Part shown: piece after piece, positions 1 to 8,982 of the stretch
Layout of the letters: each line of letters starts with the position of its first letter
Position numbering within the stretch: position 1 is the first letter of the stretch
Origin: Planctomycetota bacterium
Lineage (GTDB): Bacteria; Planctomycetota; Planctomycetia; JALXBF01
Direction: 5' to 3'
DNA length: 40,531 nucleotides
NCBI GenBank assembly: GCA_026981825.1
Contig: JALSID010000406.1
Location: 1-40,531 of the forward strand
Position numbers and translations under genes: made by a program
Notes under the pieces: generated by a model
What the model was told of the DNA's origin: nothing
The model's input: the letters and a program-made list of their open reading frames with translations, nothing else
Databases searched by the model: none

Positions 1-2679
1 CTTCATTGGCTGCTTCATCTGTTCCCAGCACCGAACGCGACCACTTTCGTTGTCGATCTCTGTGAGACCCTGATGTACATGGCAGGCCAGCTCGCGGAGA
101 AACGGAAAAAAGAACGATCCGACCAGGAAGGCACGGGCAGGTCGTTCTCGCCCGCCTCGCTAGCGGAGCTTGCCATGTCATGGATCGAGGAGCTCGTGGC
201 TGTCGACGTCGAACACGCAGACAAACGCCAGCTCAAGCGCGCTTGGCGTATCGTGCGATGGGCTGAGGAAACCTTCGGTGAGGAGTTGGAGGAGTCGCGT
301 TTGAAAATCCTCCGGCAGATGTACCTGGCCGGCGTAGCTACGGAGGGGGATTGGTACGATCACTTACTTGGCAGGAACCACACCGAGACGTGGAAAAGTT
401 ACGACGAGCTTTGGTCTATGACTGTCTATGGCCCTTGGCATTGGGAGCTCGCAGAATACCTTGCTCGCGCACCCCAGCTACGATCGGTCCTGGATCGGTG
501 CCGGGAGCGCATTCTGGATATCGAACTTGCCCGAGGCGATCATGCCAGCCCCGTGACGAAGGCTGCACTGAGCCTGGAATCGATCTTCGGTCTCAAACCA
601 CTCCTGCGGATCCTCCGCGCTTTGGGCAACACACCACTGCGACTGAACAGCCCGGTGCGCGGTACGCGCAGCCACAGCTTCGCCTGGTTGCTGCACGTGA
701 CTTATCCCGCAGAGGGGGACAGTCCGGAGCAAGCCGCTCAGGAGCTGCGTGCGCTTGTCGAGAATGAAGGGCTTCCCGACCAACGGCTCGTTGAGCTCGG
801 TCTGATCGCGCCCCAGTGGTCCAGGTGCGTGGAACTGGCTCTAGGCTGGCCCGGCTATTGCTCGGCGGTCGCTTGGATTCGGTTCCACACCCTTGTCCCC
901 CCTGATCCGTACGCGATTCTGCATATGTTGCCCGATGAGCAGCGCCCGCGAGAAACGCGAGACATCGATCCCGACCTTCTGCTCCGCCAGTATTCCTCCC
1001 TCACCATGCAACAGCTTCACAAGGGAGCTGTTGACGCCGACTGGTTTCACCGCATTCAGGAGGAGCTCGGAAGGGACCGTTGGGAGCGAGTGTTGCAAGC
1101 GGTGAAGGCTTTCACCACGCCCCAGCGAGCAGCGAAGGTTTCGATGATCTCGGATACGCTCCTGGGAAGACTTGCTCGCGATCAGTTGATCCAGGAGGTT
1201 GTCCAAAAGAAAAAGAAGCTTGCCGTGCAGTTGCTGGGCTTACTGCCGCTACGGTCGGGCCGAGGGCGCAAGAAGGATCTGATGGAGCGCTACCGGGTGC
1301 TGCAGGAATACAGGGCGTATGCCAGAAAACTCGGCCCCCTCTCAAAACCCGACGCGCTGGCAGCCGCCGACGCCGGCCTCAGGAACCTTGCCGCCACGGC
1401 GGGTTATCAGGACGAGCTCCGGATGGAGTGGAAACTTGGTGCGGCGACGGCGAAACAGTTGTTGAAGGGAAAGAAAACCGTCCGCGCCGGAGACGCGGTC
1501 GTCCGCATGGAAGTAGACCAGGCGTGTCGCCCATCCATCATTATCGAGCGCAGCGGCAAGATGTTGCGTGCGTTACCGAAAGAACTGAAGAAGAACCCCG
1601 AAATTGCTGAATTGTATGAACGCGCTTCTGAGCTGAAGGAGCAATCCGCCCGTGCCCGGCGAACCTTGGAATCGATGATGTGTCGGGCGGAATCGTTCAC
1701 TACCGAGGAATTACAGGAGCTCAGCGCACATCCTCTCGTGGGGCCACTGCTTAGCAAGCTGGTTCTTGTGGGCCAGGGCATTATGGGGTACCCGGAGCAC
1801 GGTGGGCGGGCACTGCGCGACTACCAGGGCAAGCTGGAGCCGCTAAAGCGGGGGGAGACCCTGCGAATCGCCCATCCTCTGGACTTTTGGGAGCGGGGCG
1901 ACTGGTCTGCCTGGCAACATGAGTGTTTCGTTGCCGAGCGGATTCAACCGTTCAAGCAGGTTTTCCGCGAGCTCTATTTGGTAACCCGTCAGGAAAAGGA
2001 GGATCGCACGGTATCACGCCGGTACGCCGGCCATCAGGTCCAACCGCGTCAGGCGGCCGGTCTTTGGACGAATCGGGATTGGCGGGCGTTCGATTCGGAG
2101 TTCTGCTACTATCCGGAGGTCGGCAAGGAGTTCCCGGAGCACGACATCGCTGTCACCGTCCAGATCGAATTGGGGATAACCACCCCCTTAGAGGTGGAAG
2201 GGTGGCTCATCGAGGGGATCCGCTTCCACCGGCGCAGCACCGGCAAGCCTGTTCCGCTGGCCGACGTGCCCCCGATTATCTTCAGCGAGGTCATGCGGGA
2301 CGTTGATCTGGTGGTCAGTGTCGCGCACGTTGGCGGGGTCGAACCGGAAGCCACAGCGTCTACTGTAGAAATGCGTGCTCGCCTGGTCATGGAAACGTGC
2401 CAACTTCTGGGGCTCACCAACGTGGAGGTCAAGCAAAACCGTGCCTTTATCGAAGGAACCATTGGCCGGTACACGGTCCACCTCGGCAGTGGTGTCGTGC
2501 ACAAGATGCCGGGCGGAGCGGTATGTCTGGTCCCGGTTCCTTCCCAGCACCGAGGTCGGCTGTTCCTGCCGTTTGCCGATGATGATCCCAAGACCGCCGA
2601 GGTCGTCTCCAAGGTGCTGCTGCTCGCACGGGACGAAGAAATCCGCGACCCCATTTTGCTCGAGCAGCTTCGCACTTAA
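1..2679 (+). CDS. DUF4132 (MolR/YehI-like) giant protein, copy A, 5' end outside window
   Basis: The frame is open from base 1, and the first 24 codons still align with copy B (3841-8937) around its residue 796, so an apparent start at 73 is internal. About 892 C-terminal residues are visible. The middle part, from about base 1450, carries the DUF4132 core: a basic stretch containing LPKELKKNPE, then a helical segment ending in HPLVGPLLSKLVLV. The C-terminal 250 residues (HPLDFW, RRYAGHQVQPRQA, EVEGWLIEG, IFSEVMRDVDLVVSVAHVGG) form the conserved tail seen in this family. By eye only about 19 residues differ from copy B over the last 160 or so. The biochemical role of the family is not established; the name MolR comes from an E. 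coli relative and does not show a molybdate function here. A decayed LysR fragment lies convergently downstream. Confidence 0.82.
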   Translation, partial: LHWLLHLFPAPNATTFVVDLCETLMYMAGQLAEKRKKERSDQEGTGRSFSPASLAELAMSWIEELVAVDVEHADKRQLKRAWRIVRWAEETFGEELEESRLKILRQMYLAGVATEGDWYDHLLGRNHTETWKSYDELWSMTVYGPWHWELAEYLARAPQLRSVLDRCRERILDIELARGDHASPVTKAALSLESIFGLKPLLRILRALGNTPLRLNSPVRGTRSHSFAWLLHVTYPAEGDSPEQAAQELRALVENEGLPDQRLVELGLIAPQWSRCVELALGWPGYCSAVAWIRFHTLVPPDPYAILHMLPDEQRPRETRDIDPDLLLRQYSSLTMQQLHKGAVDADWFHRIQEELGRDRWERVLQAVKAFTTPQRAAKVSMISDTLLGRLARDQLIQEVVQKKKKLAVQLLGLLPLRSGRGRKKDLMERYRVLQEYRAYARKLGPLSKPDALAAADAGLRNLAATAGYQDELRMEWKLGAATAKQLLKGKKTVRAGDAVVRMEVDQACRPSIIIERSGKMLRALPKELKKNPEIAELYERASELKEQSARARRTLESMMCRAESFTTEELQELSAHPLVGPLLSKLVLVGQGIMGYPEHGGRALRDYQGKLEPLKRGETLRIAHPLDFWERGDWSAWQHECFVAERIQPFKQVFRELYLVTRQEKEDRTVSRRYAGHQVQPRQAAGLWTNRDWRAFDSEFCYYPEVGKEFPEHDIAVTVQIELGITTPLEVEGWLIEGIRFHRRSTGKPVPLADVPPIIFSEVMRDVDLVVSVAHVGGVEPEATASTVEMRARLVMETCQLLGLTNVEVKQNRAFIEGTIGRYTVHLGSGVVHKMPGGAVCLVPVPSQHRGRLFLPFADDDPKTAEVVSKVLLLARDEEIRDPILLEQLRT

Positions 2680-2764
2680 GTTCGTGCCCGCTGCGAAACC
2701 GAGCACGTGCGACCGAAACAGGGTGCGCGTTGGCGGCCCGCTCGCCGGGACCGGGCGCCATTTG

Positions 2765-3152
2765 ACACGTCCACGTAAGTTCGCGCCAGGGCACTGAGGG
2801 AGCGCTGCTTGTCCCAGACCACCGCCAGAGTTCGGCTGGGGAACGCACCCTGCAACTCGCGATAGCGCAGGCCGGGAACAATATCAGCCCGCGCCGCCAT
2901 CTCCGCAATCAGCAGCCCCCCGTGGCTCAGAGCAAGCATGCACCGAACCGTTAGCGACTGAGCGCTGCAGAAGCAAACGCCTGGGGTATACGCCTGTCGC
3001 TCCAACGACCCAACAATTAGCCTGCCGCGGCAGTACATTTCATCGAGCAGGACAAAGGACTCGTTCGTGAGACCCTTCAAACGGATCACACGTGTCCTGG
3101 CCAAGCGGTGCACATCCGAAACGGCGAGGAACAGGGGACGTTCTGGGGCACA
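2765..3152 (-). pseudogene. Decayed LysR-family regulator fragment (effector-binding domain only)
   Basis: Read on the minus strand, this stretch encodes HRLARTRVIRL, ESFVLLDEMYCRG, ERQAYTPGVC, SAQSLTVRCMLAL and EMAARADIVPGLRYREL. These match, in order, residues about 161-287 of the intact LysR protein at 8983-9894 (HRLARKRTIRL, EPFILLDEMHCLG, and so on). The homology continues upstream of the first in-frame ATG (3113) to about 3152, with a stop in frame at 3171-3173. No DNA-binding helix-turn-helix half is left, and the frame runs past the end of homology at about 2765 into unrelated residues. I read it as a remnant of the duplicated module rather than a working gene. Confidence 0.75.
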
Positions 3153-3280
3153 CCGAGCCGCTCTCCCTTAATCGCAACGATATGGCCAGCCGGAGGCTCC
3201 ACGCGGGAACGCAACCCACCCCGTCCGGCAGCGTTTGCTATCATGGCAACAAAGCCTATGGCGTTCGTGCACATGATGTT

Positions 3281-3287
3281 AGGGAGG
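3281..3287 (+). promoter_or_regulatory. Shine-Dalgarno site fixing the start of the 141-aa gene
   Basis: AGGGAGG lies 8 bases before the ATG at 3296. It favours this start over the frame's first start at 3092, whose extra 68 residues would overlap the LysR remnant and show no recognisable pattern. Confidence 0.6.
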
Positions 3288-3295
3288 ATCAGGTC

Positions 3296-3721
3296 ATGCT
3301 CACGGTATCTGCACGTTCCGCCGGCTCACGCAGGCCGCTTCTGGAAGACTGGAGCGTGCCCCTACCGGATTCGCTCCAGGGAGAGACGATCCGACTGCGG
3401 GACATCATCGAAGTGATCGTGCGCCATGAGGTGGAGGAGTTTCGCAAGCGGCAGCGGGAGCGGCGATTGTTCCGGGTGCTCACGGCCCGAGAGATTGAAG
3501 AGCAAGCGGAGCGCGGCAAAGTGGCCCCCGGCGCTAGCGAAGTCCCAGAGCAGCACGTAGACGAGGACAAGGCGGTACGCACGGCGCTGGAGGCGTTCGA
3601 GGATGGGCTGTACCTGGTGATCCTCGACGGGCAGCAAATCACCGAACTGGACACGCCCGTGCGCCTCCGACCAGACAGCCGCATCGTGTTCATCCGACTG
3701 GTCTTCCTGGCAGGCGGTTGA
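3296..3721 (+). CDS. 141-aa protein with C-terminal LAGG; possible beta-grasp (ubiquitin/ThiS/MoaD-like) protein
   Basis: I do not recognise a named family with certainty. The N-terminal 25 residues could form a beta hairpin (LTVSARSAG ... DWSVPLP). Next come a long amphipathic charged helix (LRDIIEVIVRHEVEEFRKRQ), a polar low-complexity insert of about 35 residues, and a C-terminal part: VRTALEAFEDG, LYLVILDGQQI, ELDTPVRLRPDSRIVFIRLV, FLAGG. This last part copies the layout of MoaD/ThiS-type sulfur carriers, which have 'V-x-G-x-x-x-x-L-x-T-x-L-x-x-x-D-x-V-x-F' and end in Gly-Gly. The protein ends exactly after Gly-Gly, as mature sulfur carriers and ubiquitin-like proteins do. The gene lies 119 bp before the DUF4132 copy B gene on the same strand, so the two may be co-transcribed. 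No E1, E2 or JAB protease gene is visible in the window. The gene call is firm; the fold is inference. Confidence 0.72.
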   Translation: MLTVSARSAGSRRPLLEDWSVPLPDSLQGETIRLRDIIEVIVRHEVEEFRKRQRERRLFRVLTAREIEEQAERGKVAPGASEVPEQHVDEDKAVRTALEAFEDGLYLVILDGQQITELDTPVRLRPDSRIVFIRLVFLAGG

Positions 3722-3840
3722 CGGGCTGGCGAGCAGCCTGCTGACACAAGACACCGCAGCGAATTCCTCTGGGGTTCACCTGAACAGCATGGTCCCTCTG
3801 TAGATCTCCGTGATGGCCCCGGGCAGGTGAGGGAGAGAGC

Positions 3841-6800
3841 ATGTCGGAGGATCAGTTCCGCAAGCAGCTTGAAGAGTGGTACTGGTCCAGTTCGGGAGGC
3901 GCACGTCGAAAAGGTAATCGCGTGGACCGCTACCTCGATCAGGTCAATGACCTCGAGGATCCCCTACGCTCGGTAGGGAGACGCCTTCTTGGGCTGGACA
4001 ACCGCAACCAGAGCAGGTGGGATCGTGCAGAGGTCGAACCGGAGTTTGTGGCGTTCGACGAGCTGTCACCGCCGGACCGGCTCAAGTTGTTCCGGGTTTT
4101 CTTCCCGAACATGGCCGAGTGGATCGAGTGGGCCTGGCAGTACCTGGCTGGCATGCCGTACAGCGAATTCTGGTTCGACCTCAAGCCCTACCGGGCACCG
4201 AGTGAGCCCGTTTTGAGCCTCTCGAAGCGAACCGAGTGGTTGGAGTCCCTCGTTGATATCGCTGCTGTGTTCCGCGACGACGTCATCGAACCCGTGTGGC
4301 TTGCTGCCTGGACCCCACACCTACCGCGGAAACACCGGGACGAAAGTGCGATTGGGCGCCTGCTGGGGGCAATCGTAGCCCGGTGGGGAGATCCAATAGC
4401 GGACGAAGTGTACCGCATCCTGGTCGCCTCTCTGCACAACTCGCACGAAATCGGACGAATGGGAGAGCATGTGTTGGTGGGGCTGGCAGTTAGTCCGCGG
4501 CCGGAAGGATGGGAGGAGTTGGAGCGTCTGCTGCTGGCGGCCCAGCGCCAGGAAGGGCTGCGGCAGGGAGTGTTATCTGCCGTGGCGGACGGCCATGCGG
4601 GCGCGTTGGCCCGAATACTGGCGTGTATCGCGGAACACAAGCTGGCCCGATTCAGCAGCGTTGTCCAGGCAATCCAGCGTTGGACAAGTCTGGCCATCCA
4701 TGCATTGCAACCGGGCCTTGTAAGGCGGCTGATCGATTTGGTAGCCCGCTGTCTGCAGGATAAGGAGGCGCGGCAGGCCACACTGCACAGTTCTTCGGCA
4801 CTCGAAGTCTACGCGGCGCTGTGGTGCCACGCAGTGGAAGATGCAGTCCGGGCGATACCGGTTGCGGAGGGTCTGCTGGCGCGGAAGGAGCCAGAGGTTC
4901 GGTTTGCAGCCACGTACTTGCTGAAGAACCTGGATCTATTAGCCGTTGATGAGGCTCTGAGCAAGGCCATCTACGATGAGGACCCTCTTGTCGCAGTGCA
5001 GGGGCTGGTCGGCCTGGCGACTTGTCAGCAGCGTGCCGAGCAGGAAAGTGCCAGCAAATGGTCGAACTGGGATCCGGAGCTCACTGACCACGTCGAGCGG
5101 CTGCGGGACCGCCTGCGGCGCGAGCTCCCCAAGAAGGCCGATGGTCTCGATCCGCTCTGGGAGTACGCCGCGCGCGATGCAGACTGGGCTGACTGGCCCC
5201 TGGCCTATTGCCTGCGGCTCGCTCCCGTCGAGCGCCTGGCTGCGGCCTTTCCAACACTTGTGCCCGACGCGCGGGTCAAGCTCGTCAAACTCCTTGCCGA
5301 TCGTGCCCGCCACGAGCGCCCCATACGCCAATTTCTCCTGCAGGCGCTCGCGGATCGATCGTCCTCGGTCCAAGAAACCGCGGCAGAGGTTCTCGCCGAA
5401 GTCAGCTTTACCAGGGAGGAGCTTGCGGGGGTGGAACGACTCCTGGCACGGCGTGGCAAAGTGGTTCGGATGCGGCTACTGGAGCTGATTGCACGCCAAG
5501 AAGATTCCATCGTTCTCGACTGTGCCCGCCGCTTGCTGGACGGCAATGTGCAGCAACAGCTAGCCGGGGTGGAGTTGCTGGATCTGCTTGCCAGTGCTGG
5601 CCGCAGCGCCGCTCGTTGCCGCGAACTGCTCGAGAGCTACGTGGCTAAGCAGGACAAAAGGCCTGGAAGAGGACGAAGACGTAAGGCCCCTTCGAAGGGA
5701 GGTGCTTCCTCTGACGATCCGCGAGCGCGGGCGGTCGAGTCGCTCGATAGGTTGATTGTCGGGCCTGTGCGCCAGGGCCTCGGAGCGGACATGGACCCAA
5801 GCACCGCCTTTGGGCTGCTCAAAGGGGAACCCGTGACTCGTCCGCTTCCCCCGCGTCGCCGTCGCGTCGCACTGGCAACGGACGCCGCAGCCGCCGTCTT
5901 ACGCTCGCTGGACGAGCTGGTCCACAAGCACCGTGAAGAACGTGTGATCATCTACCGGGAGGAATCGCTCCTCGGAGAACGGGTCTCATTCCCTTTTCCC
6001 TGGTCAAAGCTCTCGCCCGAAGAAAACGAGGCTAGGTATTTCCCGCTGAGCGAGGTATGGAAGAGCTGGGCAAAGGACCCCCAGCGGCCACGAGATCCAG
6101 ACGGTCTCGAAGTTTTACGCGCGCTCTTCTGGTACCGATTGTGCAGCTTTTTTCCTAGCTGGGTAGCAAGTGCCATTGTGGGGGAAGGGAAGATCCCGCA
6201 CTTGGAGTACGGTGGGATTGTACACTCTATACTCGTTTGGTTGTTATACCTGAATCCGGCCCCGAATCGGGCGGCATTGGCGCTGGACCTTTGCGAAGCT
6301 CTTTTGGCGGCGGCACTTGAGCTGTCTGAACAACGCAAAAGCCAGGGCGGCTTCGAGGGGGTGGATCGTTCATCGTGCAGCGATCGGGACTCGCGAATCG
6401 ACTTGATCAAGGCCGCGGTAAGGTGGATCAAAGAGTTCGTAGTGCCCGAACGTGTGCGAGCCGATAAGCGTCAGCTGGAGCGAGCGTGGCGACTAATCCG
6501 TTGGGCTGAGGATACTTTCGCCGACAAGGAGCGTTTCTCCTACGACGTCCGACACGAGCTCTTCGGGACGTTGAAGCGGGCATACGCGGCCGGGGTAGCC
6601 ACAGATGGTGATTGGTACGAGCACCTACTTGGCAAGCAGCACACGGAGAGCTGGAGAGGAAGTTACGACCAGCTTGAGTGGATGACCAAGTACTTACCGA
6701 CGGATCCTGAGCTCGCTCAGTACATCGCCCGAGTGCCCCAGGTGGGGCCAGTTCTCGATCGGTGCCGGGAGCGCATTCTGGAGATCGAACTGGCCCGTGG

Positions 6801-8937
6801 GGAGCACCCGAGCCCCGCTACCAATGCAGCACTCAGCCTTCGATCCCTCGTCGGTGTGCACACGTTGCTGAGAATCCTGCGATCGCTCGGCAATGCACGT
6901 CTGAAGCTGGACAGCTCTGTCCGAGGCACGCGCGGCCACAGCTTCGCTCACCTACTTCACGTGACCTATCCGGCCGATGGCGAAACCCCTGAAGCGGTCG
7001 CTGAGCAGCTACGCGACGTGGTCAAGAAGGAGGGGCTCCCAGAGCAGCGGCTTGTAGAACTTGGGCTCATCGCCCCTCAGTGGGCCCGAGCCGTCGAAAA
7101 AGCGCTCCAGTGGCCGGGCTATACGTCGGCAGCCATGTGGATCCTGTTCCACGCATACTCTCCACCCGGTCGTGGGGCTTGTCTCCACCTGCTACCGGCC
7201 GGTCAAAAACTGGCTCCCGACGGTGACGATGAGCGCGATGCGCTTCTTGGCCAATACTCGCGCTTCACGGCCCGGCAGTTTCTCAAGGGCACCGTTGATC
7301 CGGACTGGTTCTACCGCGTCCAAGAAGAACTCGGTCCGAACCGGTGGAGCCGGCTCCTGACAGCCGCCGAGACGTTCACGACGCCACAGCGAGTGGCGCG
7401 GATCCGCCTGATCTCTGATGTCCTACTCGGCAAAACGGACCGCGACCGATTAATCCGTGACGTCCGAGAAAAAAAGCGACGGCTGGCTGTGCAATTGCTC
7501 GGTTTGCTCCCCCTGCGCCGCGGCCGGGAGCGGAAGAAGGACCTGATGGAACGCTACCGAGCCCTGGCAGAGTACCGCGAATACGCCAGAAAACTGAGCC
7601 CTATGTCCCGGCCCGATGCCATGGCCGTCGCCTCTGCGGGGCTCGAAAACCTTGCCCGCGTGGCCGGTTATCCGGACGCGCTACGCATGGAGTGGGACCT
7701 GGGCGCGGCTGAAGCGAAACGCCTCCTGACTGCAAAACGAACGGTGCGCAAGCGAGACGTGGTCATCCGCATGGAAATCGATCAGGCCTGTCGGCCATCG
7801 ATTACGGTGCAACGCGGCAAGAACACTCTTCGTGCCCTGCCGAAGGAACTGAAAAAGGACCCCGAGGTGTTGGCGCTTTACGAACGAGCGGGCGAACTAA
7901 AAGAGTGGTCCTCCCGAACCCGACGCGCTCTGGAAAACATGATGTGCCGGGTGGACGAGTTCAGCGCCGAAGAACTCCGGAAGCTCATGCAGCACCGCAT
8001 CGTCGGCCCCCTTCTGGCCAAACTGGTCCTTGTGGGTGAGGGGATCATGGGGTACCCGGAACACGGGGGCCGAGCTTTGCGCGGCCACGACGGGAAGCTG
8101 GAACCCGTTAAACCCGGAGAGACCCTGCGGATCGCTCATCCGGTGGACTTCTGGCAGAGCGGCGACTGGTCCGCCTGGCAGCACGAGTGCTTCCTTGCCG
8201 AACGGGTCCAACCGTTCAAGCAGATCTTCCGCGAGTTATACGTGGTGACCGAACAGGAAAAGCTGGACGGCACGGTTTCGCGCCGCTACGCGGGTCACCA
8301 GGTCCAGCCACGCCAGGCCACCGCCCTCTGGGCGGGTCGCGACTGGGCCACACCAGGACCGGACTTCTTCCCGATCATTTCGAAGCAATTTCCCGCCCAT
8401 GACCTGTACGCGTTCGTGGAGATTGAAGAAGGGATCACAACGCCCCTGGAGGTCGAGGGTTGGCTGATTGAGGGGGTGAGGTTCTATCGCCGCAGTACTG
8501 AGGAGCCGCTTCCGCTCGTTGAGGTGCCCCCCATCATCTTCAGCGAGGTCATGCGCGACCTGGACCTGGTGGTGAGCGTAGCCCACGTGGGGGGTGTCGA
8601 GCCAGAGGCGAGCGCCTCGACGGTCGAAATGCGCGCCCGTCTGGTGCTGGAAACCTGCCAGCTCCTCGGCCTGACCAACGTCGAGATCAAGAAAAACCGC
8701 GCGTTCATCGAAGGGGTGATCGGTCGATACACGGTCCATCTCGGCAGCGGTGTTGTGCACAAGGTACCCGGCGGAGCAGTATGCCTCGTCCCGGTGCCCT
8801 CGCAGCATCGGGGCCGCTTGTTCCTCCCCTTCGCTGACGATGACCCGAAAACTGCCGAGATCGTCTCGAAAGTCCTCCTCTTGGCACGCGACGACCAGAT
8901 CCAGGACCCGATTCTCCTTGAACAGCTCCGCGATTGA
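3841..8937 (+). CDS. DUF4132 (MolR/YehI-like) giant protein, copy B, 1698 aa
   Basis: Start ATG with GAGGGAGAG just upstream. The first 75% or so is alpha-helical and HEAT-like: repeated units such as LLARKEPEVRFAATYLLKNL, PLVAVQGLVGL and SSSVQETAAEVLAEV lie around residues 130-600. A very basic linker (KRPGRGRRRKAP) lies near residue 604. The DUF4132 core falls at about 1290-1400 (LPKELKKDPE ... RIVGPLLAKLVLV). The conserved C-terminal tail follows at about 1430-1698 (HPVDFW, RRYAGHQVQPRQA, EVEGWLIEG, IFSEVMRDLDLVVSVAHVGG). It is longer than E. coli YehI (about 1200 residues), mainly through the N-terminal repeats. No signal peptide or membrane segment is seen, so it is probably cytoplasmic. 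In other bacteria relatives lie beside AAA/MoxR ATPase, VWA and SWIM genes (E. coli yeh cluster); none of those is in this window. Function unknown. Confidence 0.85.
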   Translation: MSEDQFRKQLEEWYWSSSGGARRKGNRVDRYLDQVNDLEDPLRSVGRRLLGLDNRNQSRWDRAEVEPEFVAFDELSPPDRLKLFRVFFPNMAEWIEWAWQYLAGMPYSEFWFDLKPYRAPSEPVLSLSKRTEWLESLVDIAAVFRDDVIEPVWLAAWTPHLPRKHRDESAIGRLLGAIVARWGDPIADEVYRILVASLHNSHEIGRMGEHVLVGLAVSPRPEGWEELERLLLAAQRQEGLRQGVLSAVADGHAGALARILACIAEHKLARFSSVVQAIQRWTSLAIHALQPGLVRRLIDLVARCLQDKEARQATLHSSSALEVYAALWCHAVEDAVRAIPVAEGLLARKEPEVRFAATYLLKNLDLLAVDEALSKAIYDEDPLVAVQGLVGLATCQQRAEQESASKWSNWDPELTDHVERLRDRLRRELPKKADGLDPLWEYAARDADWADWPLAYCLRLAPVERLAAAFPTLVPDARVKLVKLLADRARHERPIRQFLLQALADRSSSVQETAAEVLAEVSFTREELAGVERLLARRGKVVRMRLLELIARQEDSIVLDCARRLLDGNVQQQLAGVELLDLLASAGRSAARCRELLESYVAKQDKRPGRGRRRKAPSKGGASSDDPRARAVESLDRLIVGPVRQGLGADMDPSTAFGLLKGEPVTRPLPPRRRRVALATDAAAAVLRSLDELVHKHREERVIIYREESLLGERVSFPFPWSKLSPEENEARYFPLSEVWKSWAKDPQRPRDPDGLEVLRALFWYRLCSFFPSWVASAIVGEGKIPHLEYGGIVHSILVWLLYLNPAPNRAALALDLCEALLAAALELSEQRKSQGGFEGVDRSSCSDRDSRIDLIKAAVRWIKEFVVPERVRADKRQLERAWRLIRWAEDTFADKERFSYDVRHELFGTLKRAYAAGVATDGDWYEHLLGKQHTESWRGSYDQLEWMTKYLPTDPELAQYIARVPQVGPVLDRCRERILEIELARGEHPSPATNAALSLRSLVGVHTLLRILRSLGNARLKLDSSVRGTRGHSFAHLLHVTYPADGETPEAVAEQLRDVVKKEGLPEQRLVELGLIAPQWARAVEKALQWPGYTSAAMWILFHAYSPPGRGACLHLLPAGQKLAPDGDDERDALLGQYSRFTARQFLKGTVDPDWFYRVQEELGPNRWSRLLTAAETFTTPQRVARIRLISDVLLGKTDRDRLIRDVREKKRRLAVQLLGLLPLRRGRERKKDLMERYRALAEYREYARKLSPMSRPDAMAVASAGLENLARVAGYPDALRMEWDLGAAEAKRLLTAKRTVRKRDVVIRMEIDQACRPSITVQRGKNTLRALPKELKKDPEVLALYERAGELKEWSSRTRRALENMMCRVDEFSAEELRKLMQHRIVGPLLAKLVLVGEGIMGYPEHGGRALRGHDGKLEPVKPGETLRIAHPVDFWQSGDWSAWQHECFLAERVQPFKQIFRELYVVTEQEKLDGTVSRRYAGHQVQPRQATALWAGRDWATPGPDFFPIISKQFPAHDLYAFVEIEEGITTPLEVEGWLIEGVRFYRRSTEEPLPLVEVPPIIFSEVMRDLDLVVSVAHVGGVEPEASASTVEMRARLVLETCQLLGLTNVEIKKNRAFIEGVIGRYTVHLGSGVVHKVPGGAVCLVPVPSQHRGRLFLPFADDDPKTAEIVSKVLLLARDDQIQDPILLEQLRD

Positions 8938-8982
8938 AGCTTCGCCACGACCAGCACGGCAAGCAACCCACGTCCGGAGCAG

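Noticed and set aside
2676..3113. 145-residue minus-strand frame as a working gene
   Set aside because: It is only the C-terminal part of a LysR protein, lacks the DNA-binding domain, and its homology starts before its first ATG and stops before its end.
3841..8937. Naming the DUF4132 proteins molybdate regulators (MolR)
   Set aside because: The name is historical; nothing in the sequence or neighbourhood points to molybdate.
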